DNA from: Anaerostipes amylophilus
GTDB taxonomy: Bacteria > Bacillota > Clostridia > Lachnospirales > Lachnospiraceae
Reading direction: 5' to 3'
Length of the DNA: 64,000 nt
Assembly (NCBI RefSeq): GCF_025567365.1
Contig: NZ_JAOQJG010000001.1
Coordinates: forward strand, 124,001 to 188,000
Shown here: piece after piece, positions 61,765 through 64,000 of the stretch
How the letters are laid out: every line of letters starts with the position of its first letter
Position numbering within the stretch: the first letter of the stretch is position 1
Notes under the pieces: generated by a model
What the model saw: the letters and a program-made list of their open reading frames with translations, nothing else
The model's database searches: none
What the model was told of the DNA's origin: nothing
Made by a program: the position numbers and the translations under genes

Positions 61765-62763
61765 TTACACTTCAATTCCTGGAGATTTTGCCTCGTAATC
61801 AAGCAATTCTTTTAATTCATCATCTAATTTAAGGACAGTCAATGCTGCTCCGTTCATATCAAGAGATGTTACATAATCTCCAATAAATACTTTGTAAACT
61901 GATAATCCCTGTTCTTTCAGGTATTCTTCTACTTCATCATATAGAACGTAAAGTTCCATAACTGGAGTAGCTCCTAATCCAGACATTAAGACTGCAACTT
62001 CGGAACCTTCTTCTGGTTCCATATCATCAATGACTGCCTTAGCCATCTGTCTTGCAATATCTTTGGCTGGTTTTAAATCCTGTACATTGATACCAGGTTC
62101 TCCATGATGTCCGATTCCAAATTCCATCTTTCCATCTTCAATCTGGAAATTTGGATGTCCAACTGCTGGAATTGCACATGGACTTAATCCGACACAAATA
62201 CTTCTCGTATTATCTACAGTTTTCTGTGCTACGTCAATGACTTCATCCAGTGTTCCACCTAAAGCAGCTTTCGCTCCTCCGATCTTCCACATGAACACAC
62301 CACCTGCAATACCATGACGTTTCTCTTTTGTCTCTTTTGGAGAAGACGCAACGTCATCAGTTGCTACTACATATTTTACAGTTACACCCTGTTTCTTTGC
62401 TTTGCGGATCGCCATCTTTACATTCATATTATCCCCGGCATAGTTACCAAATAAACATGCAACTCCCTGCCCGGAATCTACTGACATAAAAGCGTCATAA
62501 AATGCTTGAGCAGAAGGTGAGGAGAAAATCTCACCTACTGCTACTGCATCCATCATATTCTTTCCGACATAGCCAAGAAACGCAGGTTCATGTCCTGATC
62601 CACCACCTGTTACAAGACCAACTTTGCCTTCTACAGGAGCGTTTACATACTGGACAACGCGATCATTTGCTTCTGAACGTTTGATCAGATCTTTGTGTGC
62701 TTTTACATATCCTTTTACCATATCTTCTACGATATAATCTGGATCATTAACAAATCTCTGCAT
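61765..62763 (-). CDS. dhaK: Dihydroxyacetone kinase K subunit (DhaK), copy 2
   Basis: 332 residues. VTGGGSGHEPAFLGYVGKNM near residue 53, substrate His in GIGHHGEPGIN near 219, and TDDVASSPKETKEKRH. Clearly different from copy 1 (roughly half the positions by eye). No second DhaL follows it in the window, so both K subunits may share one DhaL. Confidence 0.92.
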   Translation of the reverse strand: MQRFVNDPDYIVEDMVKGYVKAHKDLIKRSEANDRVVQYVNAPVEGKVGLVTGGGSGHEPAFLGYVGKNMMDAVAVGEIFSSPSAQAFYDAFMSVDSGQGVACLFGNYAGDNMNVKMAIRKAKKQGVTVKYVVATDDVASSPKETKEKRHGIAGGVFMWKIGGAKAALGGTLDEVIDVAQKTVDNTRSICVGLSPCAIPAVGHPNFQIEDGKMEFGIGHHGEPGINVQDLKPAKDIARQMAKAVIDDMEPEEGSEVAVLMSGLGATPVMELYVLYDEVEEYLKEQGLSVYKVFIGDYVTSLDMNGAALTVLKLDDELKELLDYEAKSPGIEV

Positions 62764-62820
62764 ATTGAAACCTCATTTCTTTTTTGCTGTCTGATTATTA
62801 TGTATAATTGTGAATCAATC

Positions 62821-64000
62821 TTAGTTGATTTCTCTTCCTTCTGCTTCTTCTTTTCCAAGGTATTTGTAAAGTGCAATAAAGCATACAACAAAGATTACAC
62901 ATAATACTAATGGGAAGAAGTTTCCATCCATGATCTTAAATACATGAGAGAATGCATATGTCTGGATAGGTCCATCGATAGATGAGCAAGAAATTAATTC
63001 TCCAGCTTTTAATGCAACTGCTCCTGTTGAACGAGCAAGATCAGAGATGAATGGTGCCATGATTGTTCCTACCCAAAGGTAAGCTGGTGCAAATAATGTA
63101 ACTAAGATTAACATACGGATGATGTTACCACCTGTTACAAGGAATGCTGCTACTGCGATCGCATTGTTTACGATACCAGCGAATGGAAGGATTTCATTTC
63201 CTGGTAAGAACATTGAGAATACTAATGTTACAGGGATAGCCCAGAATACTGCTAACCAGATTTCGTTTGCACCACCCATGAATGGCCAGTCAAGACCTAC
63301 AACTAATGTTCTGTCATCGAATTTCTTGTTCATGAAAGCACTGATTGCTGATGAAATTGGCTCTAATGCCATCATGAAGTATTTAGAGATTACAGGGAAC
63401 AGTGTTAATGCACATGAAGCCTGAATACCTAATGTTAATGTAGCTGCTACACTGTAACGAGCTAAGATACCGAAGATAATACCAAGGATGAATCCTAATA
63501 CGTGAGATTCAGCGAAGATACCGATCTTATCTTTTAATGCTGCTGCATCGAAACGTTTGTTTAATGCAGGGATTTTCTTTAAAATACAGTCAATTGGGAA
63601 CATGAAGATTGATGTGAATCCCATTTTATGTGTACATGTTACTCCTGGAATTCCAGAAAGTTTTTCAATACGATACTGATACATATCTGCCATCTTTAAC
63701 TCGAAGATGATCTGAATACCAGCTACGATAAATGCTAATGCGATAGAAGCTGCTGTTCCAAAGTATGGTTTAGATACGGCTGCTACTGCTACACCAGTAA
63801 AGATTTTTCCCCAAACATTCCATAAGTCAGCGTTGAATGTTTTTGTCTTGTTAATGATCAACATAAGAATGTTTAATCCGATCATCAGTGGGAACATTAA
63901 AAATGCATATGGCCAAGACCATGCGATTGCTGATAATGTTGTCCAACCACCATCAACGATTGGTAAGTTGATTCCTGTGTGTGTTAACATTGCCTTTGCA
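62821..64000 (-). CDS. PTS EIIC, galactitol/sugar-specific (5' end cut by window)
   Basis: At least 393 residues without a start inside the window; the frame stays open to the right edge. Polytopic; MLTHTGINLPIVDGGWTTLS, LDWPFMGGANEIW and GPIQTYAFSHVFKIMDGNFF match the GatC/EIIC-GAT family. It transports and phosphorylates a polyol or sugar with EIIA/EIIB partners that probably lie just outside. About 50-60 N-terminal residues are missing. Confidence 0.9.
   Translation of the reverse strand, partial: AKAMLTHTGINLPIVDGGWTTLSAIAWSWPYAFLMFPLMIGLNILMLIINKTKTFNADLWNVWGKIFTGVAVAAVSKPYFGTAASIALAFIVAGIQIIFELKMADMYQYRIEKLSGIPGVTCTHKMGFTSIFMFPIDCILKKIPALNKRFDAAALKDKIGIFAESHVLGFILGIIFGILARYSVAATLTLGIQASCALTLFPVISKYFMMALEPISSAISAFMNKKFDDRTLVVGLDWPFMGGANEIWLAVFWAIPVTLVFSMFLPGNEILPFAGIVNNAIAVAAFLVTGGNIIRMLILVTLFAPAYLWVGTIMAPFISDLARSTGAVALKAGELISCSSIDGPIQTYAFSHVFKIMDGNFFPLVLCVIFVVCFIALYKYLGKEEAEGREIN

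Overview
The window looks like a piece of chromosome from a low-GC, anaerobic, endospore-forming Firmicute, most likely a Lachnospiraceae relative (Anaerostipes-like is my guess, not a proof). The basis is the YabP/YabQ/DivIC/RqcP sporulation block, a CwlD-type amidase, a MecA adaptor, families typical of that group (DUF5685, DUF3793, FeoB-associated Cys-rich peptides), a lactate permease next to a GlcD-type D-lactate dehydrogenase, and AT-rich intergenic DNA with strong TTGACA-17-TATAAT promoters. Most genes lie on the minus strand.

Layout. 1-2.7 kb: lactate uptake and oxidation genes behind a promoter overlapped by a GntR/FadR-type operator. 3-6.8 kb: MoxR ATPase, VWA/peptidase-like protein and leucine-rich-repeat protein. 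7-8.8 kb: hup-rqcP-yabP-yabQ-divIC. 9-12.3 kb: CvfB-like RNA-binding protein, CPBP protease, sortase B and GH25 lysozyme. 12.4-18.7 kb: an iron region with a truncated Fur-like protein, a DtxR/MntR-type regulator, feoA-feoA-feoB, three small membrane or Cys-rich proteins, DUF2325, flavodoxin and DUF3793. A repeated RTTAG-N6-CTAAY palindrome links its promoters. 18.8-22.6 kb: a second-type DnaK with its own J protein, DUF5685 and a zinc-ribbon membrane protein. 22.8-30.7 kb: MecA-type penicillin-binding protein, nitrilase-fold hydrolase, tRNA-Lys(CTT), AI-2E transporter, ABC-F, thioredoxin, TrmB and CYTH. 30.7-33.3 kb: an accessory patch with a 204-bp near-palindrome, a possible small RNA, a decayed AAA/nuclease gene, and an AT-rich secreted-protein gene whose signal peptide is broken in frame by a (TA)7 tract.

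33.4-40.5 kb and 45.2-51.4 kb hold two complete but different F1Fo ATP synthase operons. The first c subunit carries the Na+-binding residues; the second lacks two of them and is predicted to use H+. Between them lie gabT, a PucR regulator, a remnant of an iron alcohol dehydrogenase and an MBL hydrolase. 51.8-55.9 kb: a phosphatase-like/RpiB fusion that has lost its catalytic cysteine, Sua5, CwlD, two small proteins and MecA. 56-64 kb: a carbohydrate cluster with an iron alcohol dehydrogenase, DhaL, two DhaK paralogs, a class II aldolase, a PRD/PTS regulator and a galactitol-type EIIC that runs off the end.

Together the genes describe a fermenter that imports and oxidises lactate, may run Na+ and H+ circuits, takes up ferrous iron under metal control, and phosphorylates small ketoses or polyol-derived sugars. 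No CRISPR array, rRNA, complete insertion sequence or prophage was seen.
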